Positions 34,688 through 44,376 of a stretch of 64,000 nt of DNA are shown here, piece by piece. How positions within the stretch are numbered: position 1 is the stretch's first letter; each line of letters begins with the position of its first letter. The notes under the pieces are model-generated. The model ran no database searches, was not told the origin of the DNA, and worked only from the letters and a program-made list of their open reading frames with translations. A program made the position numbers and the translations under genes. The stretch is from SIG440 sp045591095 (GTDB lineage Bacteria > Bacillota > Clostridia > Monoglobales > Monoglobaceae), in assembly GCA_045591095.1 (NCBI GenBank), contig JAZNSF010000007.1, forward strand, positions 12,121-76,120, read 5' to 3'.

Positions 34688-36937
34688 ACTTTTTTTCTCC
34701 TTTTCAGATGTTATTTTTTTACCGTTTATATTTAAAAAGTTTAACCTCAACGCATTAGAAACCACCGAAAAGCTTGAAAGGCTCATTGCCGCAGCACCAA
34801 ACATAGGGTTCATTTCCCATCCTAAGACCGAAATAAAAGCACCTGCCGCAAGCGGTATACCCAAAACGTTATACAAAAACGCCCAAAACAGGTTCTGCCT
34901 GATGTTGCGCATCACGCCCCTGCTTAGCCTGATTGCCTTACATACGTCCGAAAGACTGCTTCTTATAAGCACTACGTCTGCTGCATCTATTGCAATGTCT
35001 GCTCCTCTGCCAATTGCCACGCCCACATCTGCTGTCTTAAGGCTCACGGCATCATTTATACCATCACCAACCATAACAATCTTTCCATCACTCATCAGTT
35101 CCTTAACTTTGTCAGCCTTTTCCTTTGGCAAAACCTCTGCATATACCGTATCAACCCCTGCTTTGGCAGCAATTACTTTGGCAGTCTTTTGATTGTCCCC
35201 GGTAAGCATAACTACTTTTATCCCCAAAGCTTTCAGCTCATCAATAGCATCCCGGCTATCAGGCTTTATGGTGTCTGCAACTGCAATAATTCCAATAATC
35301 GTCTTATCTTCCGCGAAGAACATCGGTGTCTTTCCTTGCTCTGCCAAGCTTTCGGCATTTTTTAGCATTTCCTCGTCAATATCGGCAAGGCTGCCCACAA
35401 ATGTCATATTCCCGCCGATATATTTTTTGCCGTCTAAATGAGCAGAAACACCACTTCCGCTATGCACCATAAACTCTTTCGCATCCAAAAGCTCCGTTTT
35501 TTCATTCGTAGCTTCTTCCACTATAGCTTTTGCAAGAGGATGTTCACTTTTAAATTCCACTGATGCTGCTATCTTTAAAAGCTCTGTTTTTGTGTATCCA
35601 TTAAAAGTTATTATGTCTGTGACAAGGGGCTTTCCCTCGGTAATAGTCCCGGTCTTGTCCAAAAACGCTGTTTTAACCTTGCCAAGAGTTTCAAGCGAAG
35701 TTGCATTTTTAAAAAGTATTCCGTTTTTCGCACCTAGTCCGCTGCCTACCATAATTGCAACCGGAGTCGCAAGTCCCAAAGCACAGGGACAGCTGATTAC
35801 CAAGACCGAAATCCCTCGTGCGAGTGCAAATCCCAAATCCTTGCCTAAAGATAGCCAAACTATCGCCGAAACAAGCGCAATACCTATTACAACCGGTACA
35901 AACACCCCCGAAACCTTGTCAGCTGCTCTTGCGATAGGAGCTTTTGTTGCCGCCGTATCTGAAACCATTTTTATTATCTCAGCCAAAGTATTATCCTCGG
36001 CAGTTTTCGTCACCTGACATTTTAAAAAACCAAGCTTGTTGATGGTAGAGCCTACCACCTTGTCCCCCTTGGCTTTATCTACAGGTATACTCTCTCCAGT
36101 CAAAAACGACTCATCTACTGTGCTTTCGCCATCTATAATAACTCCGTCCGTTGCAATTCTTTCGCCCGGGCGGACCAGAAAAATCTCGCCCAAAGCTAAT
36201 TCATTAACACTTACAATGGTCTCTCTGCCATCTCTCAAAACCACAGCGGTTTTAGGCGCAAGGTCCATAAGGCCTTTTATGGCTTCCGCTGTTTTACCTT
36301 TTGAACGTGTTTCCAGTAGCTTTCCTACAGTAATAAGCGTCAGTATCATCGCAGAGGACTCAAAATACAAATCGTGAAGATAATGTGAAGAATGTCCTAC
36401 ATTTGCCGTCATAACAAACAGTACATAAACACTGTATATAAACGCCGCACCCGACCCAAGCGCAACAAGCGTGTCCATATTTGGAGCGCACTTTATAAAA
36501 GATTTAAACCCACTTACAAAAAACTTCTTATTTATCACCATAACTATTATGGTTAAAAGAAGCTGGATAAGACCCTGTGCCATAGGGTTCATAGCTAAAG
36601 CCTTGGGAAGTGGCAGTCCCCACATATTATGCCCCATTGATATATACATAAGCACTGCCAAAAACACAAGCGAGTAGCAAAGCCTATACTTAAGAGTTTT
36701 TATTTCATCATCGCTATCATTTGCCTCGGTTTTTTTTGTGCTTGCTGATTTTATTCCATAGCCTGCCCCTGTCACCGCACGAGTGATTTCCTCATCAGTT
36801 GCATTTCCCTCTACAGTCATTGAATTTGTGAGCAAATTTACGCTGCAGCTATCTACCCCCGAAAGAGCCGAAACTGTCTTTTCCACGCGGGCACTGCAGG
36901 CAGCACAGCTCATACCTGTTATGCTGTATTTTCGCAA
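34478..36937 (-). CDS. copA: Copper(I)-exporting P1B-type ATPase with metal-binding domains at both ends
   Basis: An 819-aa heavy-metal P-type ATPase. The N-terminal HMA domain has C11 and C14 (GMSCAACSARVE). Eight membrane helices carry the intramembrane CPC (SCPCALGLATP). The P domain has DKTGT, and SEHPLAKAI and GDGIND are present. These point to Cu(I)/Ag(I) export. Unusually, a second HMA domain (MCPHCEANV) forms the last 69 residues. I start at TTG 36937 with AGAGGTGA upstream; a TTG six codons earlier would place that site inside the gene. Its own promoter is at 36975-37003. See the separate entry for the internal start. Confidence 0.92.
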   Translation of the reverse strand: MRKYSITGMSCAACSARVEKTVSALSGVDSCSVNLLTNSMTVEGNATDEEITRAVTGAGYGIKSASTKKTEANDSDDEIKTLKYRLCYSLVFLAVLMYISMGHNMWGLPLPKALAMNPMAQGLIQLLLTIIVMVINKKFFVSGFKSFIKCAPNMDTLVALGSGAAFIYSVYVLFVMTANVGHSSHYLHDLYFESSAMILTLITVGKLLETRSKGKTAEAIKGLMDLAPKTAVVLRDGRETIVSVNELALGEIFLVRPGERIATDGVIIDGESTVDESFLTGESIPVDKAKGDKVVGSTINKLGFLKCQVTKTAEDNTLAEIIKMVSDTAATKAPIARAADKVSGVFVPVVIGIALVSAIVWLSLGKDLGFALARGISVLVISCPCALGLATPVAIMVGSGLGAKNGILFKNATSLETLGKVKTAFLDKTGTITEGKPLVTDIITFNGYTKTELLKIAASVEFKSEHPLAKAIVEEATNEKTELLDAKEFMVHSGSGVSAHLDGKKYIGGNMTFVGSLADIDEEMLKNAESLAEQGKTPMFFAEDKTIIGIIAVADTIKPDSRDAIDELKALGIKVVMLTGDNQKTAKVIAAKAGVDTVYAEVLPKEKADKVKELMSDGKIVMVGDGINDAVSLKTADVGVAIGRGADIAIDAADVVLIRSSLSDVCKAIRLSRGVMRNIRQNLFWAFLYNVLGIPLAAGAFISVLGWEMNPMFGAAAMSLSSFSVVSNALRLNFLNINGKKITSEKEKKSMEKTLKIEGMMCPHCEANVKNTIEGLDGAASALVSHKDGTVMVKMTKEIPDEVLKKAIEDKGYKVTEIK

Positions 36938-36974
36938 TTTTTTCACCTCTTTCAAAAAGGTTATTCATATATTG

Positions 36975-37003
36975 ATTATAATACAATCCTCGGCATTTTG
37001 CAA
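36975..37003 (-). promoter_or_regulatory. Promoter of copA
   Basis: On the minus strand TTGCAA (37003-36998), a 17-bp spacer, TATAAT (36980-36975). I did not identify a CsoR or CopY operator with confidence. Confidence 0.7.
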
Positions 37004-37004
37004 C

Positions 37005-37039
37005 AAAAAAAATGGGCCGTAGCCTTTTGCCACAGCCCA
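37005..37039 (-). terminator. Terminator after secF
   Basis: TGGGCCGTAGC (37013-37023) pairs with GCCACAGCCCA (37029-37039), with two G-U pairs in the minus-strand RNA, followed by an eight-T run. It ends right at the copA -35 box. Confidence 0.85.
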
Positions 37040-37059
37040 AAATTTTACTATATAATTTT

Positions 37060-37974
37060 TTATTTTTTGTTAGCTTTTCCCTTAACAGCCGAATCTTTCC
37101 AGGTTGCCCAAACAGAACCTGCAATAAAGATTGACGAATAAGTACCAATAACAATACCGATAATAATCGGAAGTGCAAACGCCTTGATTGACGAAACACC
37201 CATGATATAAACCATACCGATTGTAAGAAGTGTAGTAACAGTTGTGTTGATTGAGCGACCCATGGTCTGGTTGATACTTGTATTGGCAATCTCCGAATAG
37301 GTCTGCTTCTTTGCGTGACGTGTGTTTTCGCGGATACGGTCAAACACAACGATTGTTGCATTGATTGAGTAACCCAGCACTGTAAGAAGTGCCGCTATGA
37401 AGTTTGTATTAATAGCAATTCTTGTGATTGAATAAATACCGCAAAGAATTAAGATATCATGAACAAGTGTAAATACTGCACAAACGCCTGATGTAAATTC
37501 AAATCTGAATGTTACATAGATAAGGATAACAAGGGCTGCAAGGATTGACATCCATACCGCGCTTCTTGCAAGTTCCTTACCTGTAGAAGGCGAAACAATA
37601 TCCTTGTTCTTAAGCACTACTTCGCCGTACTTCTCTGTAAGGTGCTTTTCGATAGCTTCGATATTGGTGTTTGCATAATCTGCTCTTTCTTCATCGGTCT
37701 TAAGGCTATTGTCGTAACCAAACTTGATTATAACTTCACCATTTTCCGACTTTTGAACAGAAGATGCTTTTTTGTTTACACCAAGAGCTTCCGAAACAAC
37801 AGCTTCAACGTCTTTTACTTCAAATTCGCCTTTGATTTCGTATGTTACAGCCATACCACCGGCAAAATCGGTGTCAAGGTTAAATCCTTGAACAACAAGT
37901 GATACCACACTTGCAATCATCAAAACGAGAGAGATTGCAAAATAAATTTTTCTGTTTCCTAAAACGTTAATCAT
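37060..37974 (-). CDS. secF: Protein-export membrane protein SecF
   Basis: Works with SecD to use the proton gradient for late steps of Sec translocation. A 304-aa protein with six membrane helices, a periplasmic-side P1 domain (about residues 30-120) and the conserved SINATIVVFDRIREN in helix 4. The ATG at 37974 overlaps the secD stop by one base (TAATG), with GAGGAGG upstream. The longer frame to 38022 would lie inside secD, so I reject it. Confidence 0.94.
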   Translation of the reverse strand: MINVLGNRKIYFAISLVLMIASVVSLVVQGFNLDTDFAGGMAVTYEIKGEFEVKDVEAVVSEALGVNKKASSVQKSENGEVIIKFGYDNSLKTDEERADYANTNIEAIEKHLTEKYGEVVLKNKDIVSPSTGKELARSAVWMSILAALVILIYVTFRFEFTSGVCAVFTLVHDILILCGIYSITRIAINTNFIAALLTVLGYSINATIVVFDRIRENTRHAKKQTYSEIANTSINQTMGRSINTTVTTLLTIGMVYIMGVSSIKAFALPIIIGIVIGTYSSIFIAGSVWATWKDSAVKGKANKK

Positions 37975-39263
37975 TAGTTTGCGCCCTCCTCTTTCTTGGT
38001 CTTTTTGAGGCCGTACAGCCAAAGATTTTTAACATTCATACCAATCATCTGCTTTAGCAGGAACTTGGTGATGAATATTGCAGAAATCATGCTGACAACA
38101 ACACCGATAAGGAGGGTTGTACCAAAGCCCTTGATTGTACCTGTACCCAGCCAGATAAGAATGATAGCTGAGAATATGGTAGTAAGGTTTGAGTCAATGA
38201 TTGAAGAAAGTGCTCTGTTAAAGCCTGCGTCAACAGCTGAGCGCACGGTTTTACCAAGGCGAAGTTCTTCTTTTATTCTTTCGAAGATAATTACGTTAGC
38301 ATCAACCGCCATACCAACCGAAAGGATAATACCTGCGATACCCGGAAGTGTAAGGTTTACGTGAAGGTTAGCAAGGATAATACCTACGATTGCGATATAA
38401 GCTGCAAGTGCTATGCTTGACAAAAATCCAGGCAAGCGATAGAAAAGAATCATAAACAGCATTACAAGTAGTAAGCCAATAAGACCTGCAATAAGTGAAG
38501 TCTTTAAAGCTGTATCGCCCAAAGTTGCACTTACTGCACGCATCTCAACCTGTGCAAGCGAGAAAGGAAGCTGACCCGAGCGGATGTTACCTGCGAGTGC
38601 TCTTGCGGTTTCTGCATCAAAGCTACCCGAGATAATACAATCTTCGCTGTCAATTCTTTCGCTTACTCTGGGAGCAGAGATAAGAAGCTCATCCATCATG
38701 ATAGCGATATAGTTGTTGCCGTCAGAAAGGCTTGCAACTCTTGCAGTTGCGTCACCAAACTTCTTTGCACCCTCAGCTGTAAGTGTAAGTGAAACATAGT
38801 GCTGAGCTGTTCCCATCTGGTCAACTGCACCATATTCAGCAGTCGCAGTTTTTACGTCGTTTCCGTTTAAAACTTCTGTGCCCTGATAATCCACAAACTT
38901 AAGCTGAGCAGTTGCGCCAAGGCGCTCTGCTGCCTTTTCGGGATCCGAAATGGACGGAATTTCAATTCTTACCTTTTTTGTACCCTGTCTTGTAACAACG
39001 GCTTCGGTGTAACCAAGACCATCCAGACGGGTAACCATCATGTTTGCAACTGTATTCATTTGTTCGTCTGACGGGTCATCAACTTGTGCTTCGAAAACAA
39101 TTACCGAACCACCCTTAAGGTCAAGGCCCTGAACAACGCCGTCTGGGTCCAAGATACCGGGGAATCTCACTTCTTCGGTAAAATCAAGTCCGTACAGTGC
39201 AACAAACAGAAGTGCTGCGATTACAGCGATTATTGCCGTAAATTTAATAATACTTCTTGACAC
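37974..39263 (-). CDS. secD: Protein-export membrane protein SecD
   Basis: Partner of SecF. A 429-aa protein with one N-terminal helix, a large extracytoplasmic region (DLKGGSVIVFEAQ, GARV-type P1 head) and five C-terminal helices with GMAVDANVIIFERIKEELR. The start is GTG 39263 because AAAGGAGG lies 8 nt upstream; the frame stays open for ten more codons without a site. It is transcribed from a strong promoter at 39358-39386 after a leader of about 90 nt. Confidence 0.94.
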   Translation of the reverse strand: MSRSIIKFTAIIAVIAALLFVALYGLDFTEEVRFPGILDPDGVVQGLDLKGGSVIVFEAQVDDPSDEQMNTVANMMVTRLDGLGYTEAVVTRQGTKKVRIEIPSISDPEKAAERLGATAQLKFVDYQGTEVLNGNDVKTATAEYGAVDQMGTAQHYVSLTLTAEGAKKFGDATARVASLSDGNNYIAIMMDELLISAPRVSERIDSEDCIISGSFDAETARALAGNIRSGQLPFSLAQVEMRAVSATLGDTALKTSLIAGLIGLLLVMLFMILFYRLPGFLSSIALAAYIAIVGIILANLHVNLTLPGIAGIILSVGMAVDANVIIFERIKEELRLGKTVRSAVDAGFNRALSSIIDSNLTTIFSAIILIWLGTGTIKGFGTTLLIGVVVSMISAIFITKFLLKQMIGMNVKNLWLYGLKKTKKEEGAN

Positions 39264-39357
39264 TGTTTTTTCCTCCTTTGTGTCTTGTCTCAAAATTTTT
39301 AAGACTTGTTTTTATGTGTTTTTAATTACTTTCAAAATAAGTAAAGCATACTGATTT

Positions 39358-39386
39358 ATTATACATATTTTTTAAAAAATAGTCAA
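39358..39386 (-). promoter_or_regulatory. Promoter of secDF
   Basis: On the minus strand TTGACT (39386-39381), a 17-bp spacer that is itself palindromic (ATTTTTTAAAAAAT), TATAAT (39363-39358). Confidence 0.8.
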
Positions 39387-39416
39387 GGGTTTAAGGCAAA
39401 GTTTTTAAATCGAAAT

Positions 39417-39836
39417 TTATCGTCTTCGGGTGCGTTTTGTGTTTATTCCGGCTATGCCTCCCACCGCTCCGCACAAAACTCCGATTAAAAGCGCTGTCAA
39501 AAAAGATATTCCAAAATTGAGGCGTCCTGACACAATATTTCCGACAACGCACAAAATCACGGTGTATATAACGCCACAGCCTGCACCAAACAAAAGGCCT
39601 TTCCCCGAAAAATGCCTGCCTGCCGAAAACCCGGCAAAAATTGTCCCTAACGCCGTAACGACATTTGCCAAAATAGAAATACCGGTATTTGACATCGAAT
39701 TAAATGTCGCAAGTATAGCCGCCAGAAACAAAAGTACCAAAGATACTATGTACGAAAGCGCAACCGTCTTAAGCATAAACAAAGCACCCGACGAAAAACT
39801 GTCGCCGGAAGCCGATGTCTGATTTGATTTTAACAA
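39417..39836 (-). CDS. Small four-helix membrane protein (TIGR04086-like)
   Basis: A 139-aa membrane protein with about four hydrophobic helices, Gly-rich turns (GFSAGRHFSGKGLLFGAGCG, LIGVLCGAVGGIAG) and a basic tail (NTKRTRRR). This pattern and the location beside yajC fit the TIGR04086 family, whose function is unknown. I take TTG at 39836 as the start: a G-rich site (GAGGGGG) lies 8 nt upstream. The frame is open back to 39905 but without a better signal. It follows yajC in the same direction. Confidence 0.75.
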   Translation of the reverse strand: MLKSNQTSASGDSFSSGALFMLKTVALSYIVSLVLLFLAAILATFNSMSNTGISILANVVTALGTIFAGFSAGRHFSGKGLLFGAGCGVIYTVILCVVGNIVSGRLNFGISFLTALLIGVLCGAVGGIAGINTKRTRRR

Positions 39837-39915
39837 AAAAATACCCCCTCTTTTTATTTTACCTCTTTGGGTAAATATATGAAAAGAGAGGGGGGTATAT
39901 TCCAAAGTTAAAGGC

Positions 39916-40311
39916 TTATTCTTCCTCTTTGGGTGTTTCGCCAGGGATTGGGGTAGGAGTAATTTTCTCCTCTTCGCCGCGCTTTAAGAAACGGCTAACC
40001 GCACTGCGGTCCACTGTGATAAAAGACTTATTTTGGCCAATTCCTGATTCAAGAACGAACAAATCGTCTTTGATTCTTACAATCTTTCCATGAATACCGC
40101 CAACAGTTGCAACCTCGTCGTTTACCTTTAAGGATGCAAGCATATTCTTAAGTTCCTTTTCCTTTTTCTTCTGTGGTCTTATAAGAATGAAGTAGAATAC
40201 AAGAATCATTAATATAAGCGGGAAGAATGAGCTTAAAAGAGCAGCAGGGCCTCCTACCTGAGCTGCTGCAGCAGCCGGTTCTGCATAAGCTGTCATAAAC
40301 AATGAAAACAT
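39916..40311 (-). CDS. yajC: Preprotein translocase subunit YajC
   Basis: A single-span accessory protein of the SecDF complex. 131 aa: an Ala-rich N-terminus, one membrane helix (about residues 25-45, FFPLILMILVFYFILIRPQ), then the RPQKKKEKELKNML cytoplasmic signature and KVNDEVATVGGIHGKIV. The Pro/Glu-rich tail makes it longer than the usual 85-110 aa. GGAGG is 9 nt before the ATG. Its own promoter lies at 40348-40376. It is close to secDF but not in the same transcript. Confidence 0.92.
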   Translation of the reverse strand: MFSLFMTAYAEPAAAAAQVGGPAALLSSFFPLILMILVFYFILIRPQKKKEKELKNMLASLKVNDEVATVGGIHGKIVRIKDDLFVLESGIGQNKSFITVDRSAVSRFLKRGEEEKITPTPIPGETPKEEE

Positions 40312-40347
40312 CTCTGTTTACCTCCTAAGTAAAATATATTTTTAATG

Positions 40348-40376
40348 ATTATACCCTTTATTTTCCACTTTTGCAA
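40348..40376 (-). promoter_or_regulatory. Promoter of yajC
   Basis: On the minus strand TTGCAA (40376-40371), a 17-bp spacer, TATAAT (40353-40348). Confidence 0.75.
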
Positions 40377-40403
40377 GCGGAATTTCAAATATTTACAAAT
40401 TTT

Positions 40404-41534
40404 TTATATTCTTTGTGACAATTTCTCCACGTTTTCGTTTTTAAAGCTATTAAAAGTATCATTTTCGATTGCAGCTCTTATATCTGCCGCGAGCTTATTA
40501 TAAAAATATAGATTGTGGATTACCGCAAGTCTGAGCGCCAAAATCTCGTTAGCCTTAAATAAGTGCCTTAAGTACCCTTTTGAGAAGTTCCGGCAGGTAT
40601 GGCAATTGCAATTTTTGTCTAAGGGACTGTCATCACGTTCGTACTTGGCATTATTGATGTTCACAATACCCTCAGAAGTAAACAGTGTACCATGACGGGC
40701 ATTTCGGCTGGGCATTACACAGTCAAAAAAGTCAACACCTCTTGAAACCGCCTCGATTATATTTTCGGGCGTCCCCACTCCCATAAGATACCTTGGCTTG
40801 TCAGCGGGCATAAATGGCTCTACCGCCTCGATTATGTCATACATAACTTCGGCCGGCTCGCCTACAGCTAAGCCCCCTATCGCATAGCCATCAAGGTCAA
40901 GGTCTGCTATCTTTTTCATGTTTTCGATTCGTAAATCGCTGTAGGTGCTGCCCTGATTTATTCCAAAAAGCATCTGGTTTTTGTTTATTGTATCGTCCAA
41001 GGAATTAAGGCGCTTCATTTCTGCCTTACAACGCATAAGCCAGCGGACAGTCATATCCGAAGACGCCTTTGCGTAAGACTTTTCACAAGGGTTCTCAACA
41101 CATTCGTCAAAAGCCATCGCAATGGTCGAGGCAAGGTTTGACTGAATTCTCATACTTTCCTCAGGCCCCATAAAGATTTTTCTGCCGTCAATGTGGGACG
41201 AAAAGTATACGCCCTCCTCCTTTATCTTGCGAAGCTTCGCAAGCGAAAAAACCTGAAATCCCCCGCTGTCTGTAAGGATGGGTCTGTCCCAGTTCATAAA
41301 CTTATGAAGTCCCCCAAGGCTTTTTACCACCTCGTCGCCGGGTCTTAAATGCAGGTGATAAGTATTGGAAAGCTCCACCTGACAGCCCAATTCCTTAAGG
41401 TCAAAAGCATCAAGTCCGCCTTTTATCGCGGCAGCAGTTCCTACATTCATAAAAACCGGTGTCTGTATAGTGCCGTGAACAGTCTTAAACTCACCACGTC
41501 TTGCATTTCCGTCTTCCTTTATCAATTTAAACAT
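40404..41534 (-). CDS. tgt: tRNA-guanine transglycosylase
   Basis: Exchanges guanine at the wobble position of GUN-anticodon tRNAs for preQ1 in queuosine synthesis. A 376-aa TIM barrel with DSGGFQVFSL and MGVGTPENIIEAVSRGVDFF (nucleophile-bearing DCVMPSRNARHG). The zinc site is C-x-C-x2-C (CNCHTC) with a downstream His. It follows queA by 19 nt. No preQ1 riboswitch is visible before the pair, and the preQ1 biosynthesis genes are not here. Confidence 0.95.
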   Translation of the reverse strand: MFKLIKEDGNARRGEFKTVHGTIQTPVFMNVGTAAAIKGGLDAFDLKELGCQVELSNTYHLHLRPGDEVVKSLGGLHKFMNWDRPILTDSGGFQVFSLAKLRKIKEEGVYFSSHIDGRKIFMGPEESMRIQSNLASTIAMAFDECVENPCEKSYAKASSDMTVRWLMRCKAEMKRLNSLDDTINKNQMLFGINQGSTYSDLRIENMKKIADLDLDGYAIGGLAVGEPAEVMYDIIEAVEPFMPADKPRYLMGVGTPENIIEAVSRGVDFFDCVMPSRNARHGTLFTSEGIVNINNAKYERDDSPLDKNCNCHTCRNFSKGYLRHLFKANEILALRLAVIHNLYFYNKLAADIRAAIENDTFNSFKNENVEKLSQRI

Positions 41535-41553
41535 AAGTTTATGTTCCCTTTCT

Positions 41554-42579
41554 CTATAAGATTATCATCGCATCGCCAAAACTGAAAAATCGATATTTTT
41601 CATCAATCGCTTCCTTATAGGCTTTCATAATCGATTCCCTATTATAAAGAGCCGAAATCAGCATAAGGAGCGTCGATTCGGGCAAGTGGAAGTTTGTGAT
41701 TAGCGAATCCACTGTCTTAAACTTATAGCCCGGATAAATAAAAATTGAAGTATCCCCCGAGCCCGAAAGCACAGTTCCGTCAGCAAGCGAGCTACTTTCA
41801 AGCGTTCGTACCGACGTTGTGCCAACGCATACAATTCTGCCGCCGTTTTTTCGGGTCTGGTTGATTAAATCCGCCGTTTCCTTTGAAATCTGATAAAACT
41901 CGGTATGCATCTTGTGGTCTTCAATCTTTTCGGCAGAAACCGGGCGGAATGTACCAAGCCCCACATGAAGCGTTACAAATGCAGTATTTACGCCCTTTTT
42001 CCGCAAAGTTTCCAAAAGTTCGTCTGTAAAATGAAGCCCCGCAGTAGGTGCTGCAGCAGAGCCCTCAATTTTGGAATACACCGTCTGGTATCGGTTTTTA
42101 TCTTCCAATTTTTCTCTTATATAAGGCGGCAAGGGCATTTCGCCTAAAGAGTCTAAAATTTCTTCCCAAATTCCATCATATTCAAATTTTACAATACGGT
42201 TGCCGTCGTCTTTTACTTCAATTACTTCGGCCTTAAGTCTTCCGTCACCGAAGATAAATCTGCTCCCCACTTTTGCCTTTTTCCCGGGTCTTAGGATAAG
42301 TTCCCAAGTATCTATATCAATTCTTTTAAGCAGCAAAAACTCAATTTTTCCGCCACTTCCCTCTTTTGAGCCATAAAGGCGCGCAGGAATAACCCGGGTA
42401 TTGTTCATAACCAGACAATCCCCAGGATTTAGGTAGTCAACGATATCATAAAAATGCTTGTGCGATACGTCCCCCGTTTTTCTGTCAAGAACCATAAGCC
42501 TTGAAGACGCACGGTCCTTAAGCGGCGTCTGTGCAATCAGCTCTGGGGGCAAATCATAATAAAAATCTTTTATATCCAA
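41554..42579 (-). CDS. queA: S-adenosylmethionine:tRNA ribosyltransferase-isomerase
   Basis: Builds epoxyqueuosine from preQ1-tRNA and SAM, the step after Tgt. 341 aa, with the family N-terminus (DFYYDLPPELIAQTPLKDR), LHVGLGTFRPV, and TNFHLPESTLLMLISAL. It sits between a SpoIID-like gene (21 nt upstream) and tgt (19 nt downstream), so the three may be cotranscribed. Confidence 0.95.
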   Translation of the reverse strand: MDIKDFYYDLPPELIAQTPLKDRASSRLMVLDRKTGDVSHKHFYDIVDYLNPGDCLVMNNTRVIPARLYGSKEGSGGKIEFLLLKRIDIDTWELILRPGKKAKVGSRFIFGDGRLKAEVIEVKDDGNRIVKFEYDGIWEEILDSLGEMPLPPYIREKLEDKNRYQTVYSKIEGSAAAPTAGLHFTDELLETLRKKGVNTAFVTLHVGLGTFRPVSAEKIEDHKMHTEFYQISKETADLINQTRKNGGRIVCVGTTSVRTLESSSLADGTVLSGSGDTSIFIYPGYKFKTVDSLITNFHLPESTLLMLISALYNRESIMKAYKEAIDEKYRFFSFGDAMIIL

Positions 42580-42600
42580 TTTAGCTTTTACCTTTCAGTA

Positions 42601-44205
42601 TTAATATGCTTTTTCTAAGTAAGTTCCGGTATAATAATGCGTCAAAATCTCGTCATAAGTAAACCCTGCCACAGCCATTCCTTTAGCGCCGTATTGGCTG
42701 AGTCCCACGCCGTGACCCCAACCCTCGCCGCTAAAGGTAAAGGTATCTTTGTTGCCTTCGGTTGTTTTTGCATTATATTCCTTTTTTGTTTTGCCGTCAT
42801 AAGCTGTGGCTTTCTGGTCTATATTGGTGGTCTTTCCATCTCGTCCAAGGACTACTGCCTTTTCAAGCGAAACTGATTTTTGGGTTTTGCCACTTGCTAC
42901 GTTTATTGTTGGATAAACAGTCATACCACCTGTGGTTACCGTATACCTTTGGCTGTAGGTCGCCTCACTGAATATCGTGCGGCAGCTTTCTCTTTCGAAA
43001 GTCTTACTTCCATTTGTTCCGCTGACCTTAAGTTTAAGAACTCCGCCTGCCTTGGTGCGTTCCAGCACTGTTATATCGGTTACATTTCCAACGTCATAGC
43101 CACGGGCTTTCATAATTTCTGTCGCACGAGTCTTAGTCAGTGTTTTGGTCCATTTCCCGTTATATATATTTTCGGTATCTTCGTAAGGGTTTTCGACACT
43201 TACAAGATACGGATACGTCGAGCCCCAGACGTTTTTTACGTCCTCGGTCCTTGCGCCCATGGATGACGAATACACTGCCTGAACAAGTGTATCGTCGTAA
43301 AATAATAGCTCGCCCCTCGTTTCGTCAACCGCCGTGTGAACACTTGGCGAATTATCAGCCGTTGTCGCATATGCCTGACAGCACACAGTACGACAAACAT
43401 CAAAACCGTATTTTTTGTGGTAGTTTATTCTGCCAAGAGCAAAGTTTCTTGCACATACCGCCTGCGCTTTAAGCGCTTCTACCTCCCACGAGGGTGACAT
43501 CTCACGGCAAACCACGCTGTAAAGATAGTCTTCTACAGGGATAACATTTACCACTGTCATACTTTCACCGTCTAAGGATTTACATTCAAAACCACCACGA
43601 TAAGTACCTTTTGCACTTCCTGAAATAGTTATAATCCCTTCATTTTCAGTGTAGTCTTTTCTGTAAATTCCAAGACCATTGGTTAAGTCGTCAAGAATAA
43701 ACACTATTTTGCCTTTATCATCTTTAACCATCAGGCTTTTTGAGCTTACTTCAATCGGCATACCTTGTGGCGAAGTATTTTCGGTTGTATCAGAGGTTTC
43801 GGTCTTTGCCTCAACACTTTCCCCAAGCACGTGATATACCGAATCGATATATCCTATAAATACTTCTGTTCCACTACTCTTAAATTCTTCCGCTTTAATT
43901 ACAGCCTCTTCTGCTGTCACACAAGTTGAATATGACACATAACAGGTAGGCACGCCCTCAGTTTTGTCCATCTCAACCGTAAGTGTACTGCTGTCACTAA
44001 AAGCTACACTTTCAAGCATTCTATTCAAAACAACCCCAACTGAAAAACCACTGTCCGAGCTTAAGGTAAGGCTTTTCACTGTCGCGGCATCATAATATAT
44101 GCCCACCCTTAAAGTATCGGCATATTCTGCCGCAAAGCCTGTTGACACCAGAAGCGCATTAAATAGTATTGACAACGTTATAAGTACTTTTAATAATTTT
44201 CTCAT
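42601..44205 (-). CDS. SpoIID/LytB-domain cell-wall protein
   Basis: A 534-aa secreted protein with an N-terminal signal peptide (RKLLKVLITLSILFNALLV). A SPOR-like N-terminal region precedes the SpoIID core: VIPVEDYLYSVVCREMSPSW, LKAQAVCARNFAL and, at the end, GEGWGHGVGLSQYGAKGMA. SpoIID proteins are lytic transglycosylases that strip stem peptides-free glycan during engulfment; related LytB proteins modify amidases. I prefer the ATG at 44205 with AAGGGG upstream. Length is greater than Bacillus SpoIID (about 340 aa), so it may be a vegetative paralogue rather than the sporulation enzyme. Confidence 0.85.
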   Translation of the reverse strand: MRKLLKVLITLSILFNALLVSTGFAAEYADTLRVGIYYDAATVKSLTLSSDSGFSVGVVLNRMLESVAFSDSSTLTVEMDKTEGVPTCYVSYSTCVTAEEAVIKAEEFKSSGTEVFIGYIDSVYHVLGESVEAKTETSDTTENTSPQGMPIEVSSKSLMVKDDKGKIVFILDDLTNGLGIYRKDYTENEGIITISGSAKGTYRGGFECKSLDGESMTVVNVIPVEDYLYSVVCREMSPSWEVEALKAQAVCARNFALGRINYHKKYGFDVCRTVCCQAYATTADNSPSVHTAVDETRGELLFYDDTLVQAVYSSSMGARTEDVKNVWGSTYPYLVSVENPYEDTENIYNGKWTKTLTKTRATEIMKARGYDVGNVTDITVLERTKAGGVLKLKVSGTNGSKTFERESCRTIFSEATYSQRYTVTTGGMTVYPTINVASGKTQKSVSLEKAVVLGRDGKTTNIDQKATAYDGKTKKEYNAKTTEGNKDTFTFSGEGWGHGVGLSQYGAKGMAVAGFTYDEILTHYYTGTYLEKAY

Positions 44206-44311
44206 ATAAAAACATACCCCTTGGTATTTCATATTCTCTATCTTGTAAAATTCGACAAAAAATACCTAAAATCCTTTGAATAATTATTAAAATTGTGTTA
44301 CAAAAAAATAA

Positions 44312-44340
44312 TTGACAACAGGACCTATATATCATATAAT
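44312..44340 (+). promoter_or_regulatory. Promoter of asd-dapB
   Basis: Perfect TTGACA (44312-44317), a 17-bp spacer, perfect TATAAT (44335-44340). The leader is only about 30 nt, too short for a lysine riboswitch. Confidence 0.9.
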
Positions 44341-44376
44341 AATTAGATAATATAGATTTTAGGAGGAACACTGAAA

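Noticed and set aside
37975..38022. Extended secF start at 38022
   Set aside because: It would overlap 49 nt of secD; the ATG at 37974 has an ideal ribosome site and the usual TAATG junction.
42580..42600. preQ1 riboswitch in front of queA-tgt
   Set aside because: Only 21 nt separate queA from the upstream gene, and no aptamer-like sequence was found nearby.
44233..44376. Lysine riboswitch before asd, or before the antiporter at 46779-46904
   Set aside because: The asd leader is about 30 nt and the antiporter gap is 126 nt with its own promoter; neither can hold the roughly 170-nt lysine aptamer.
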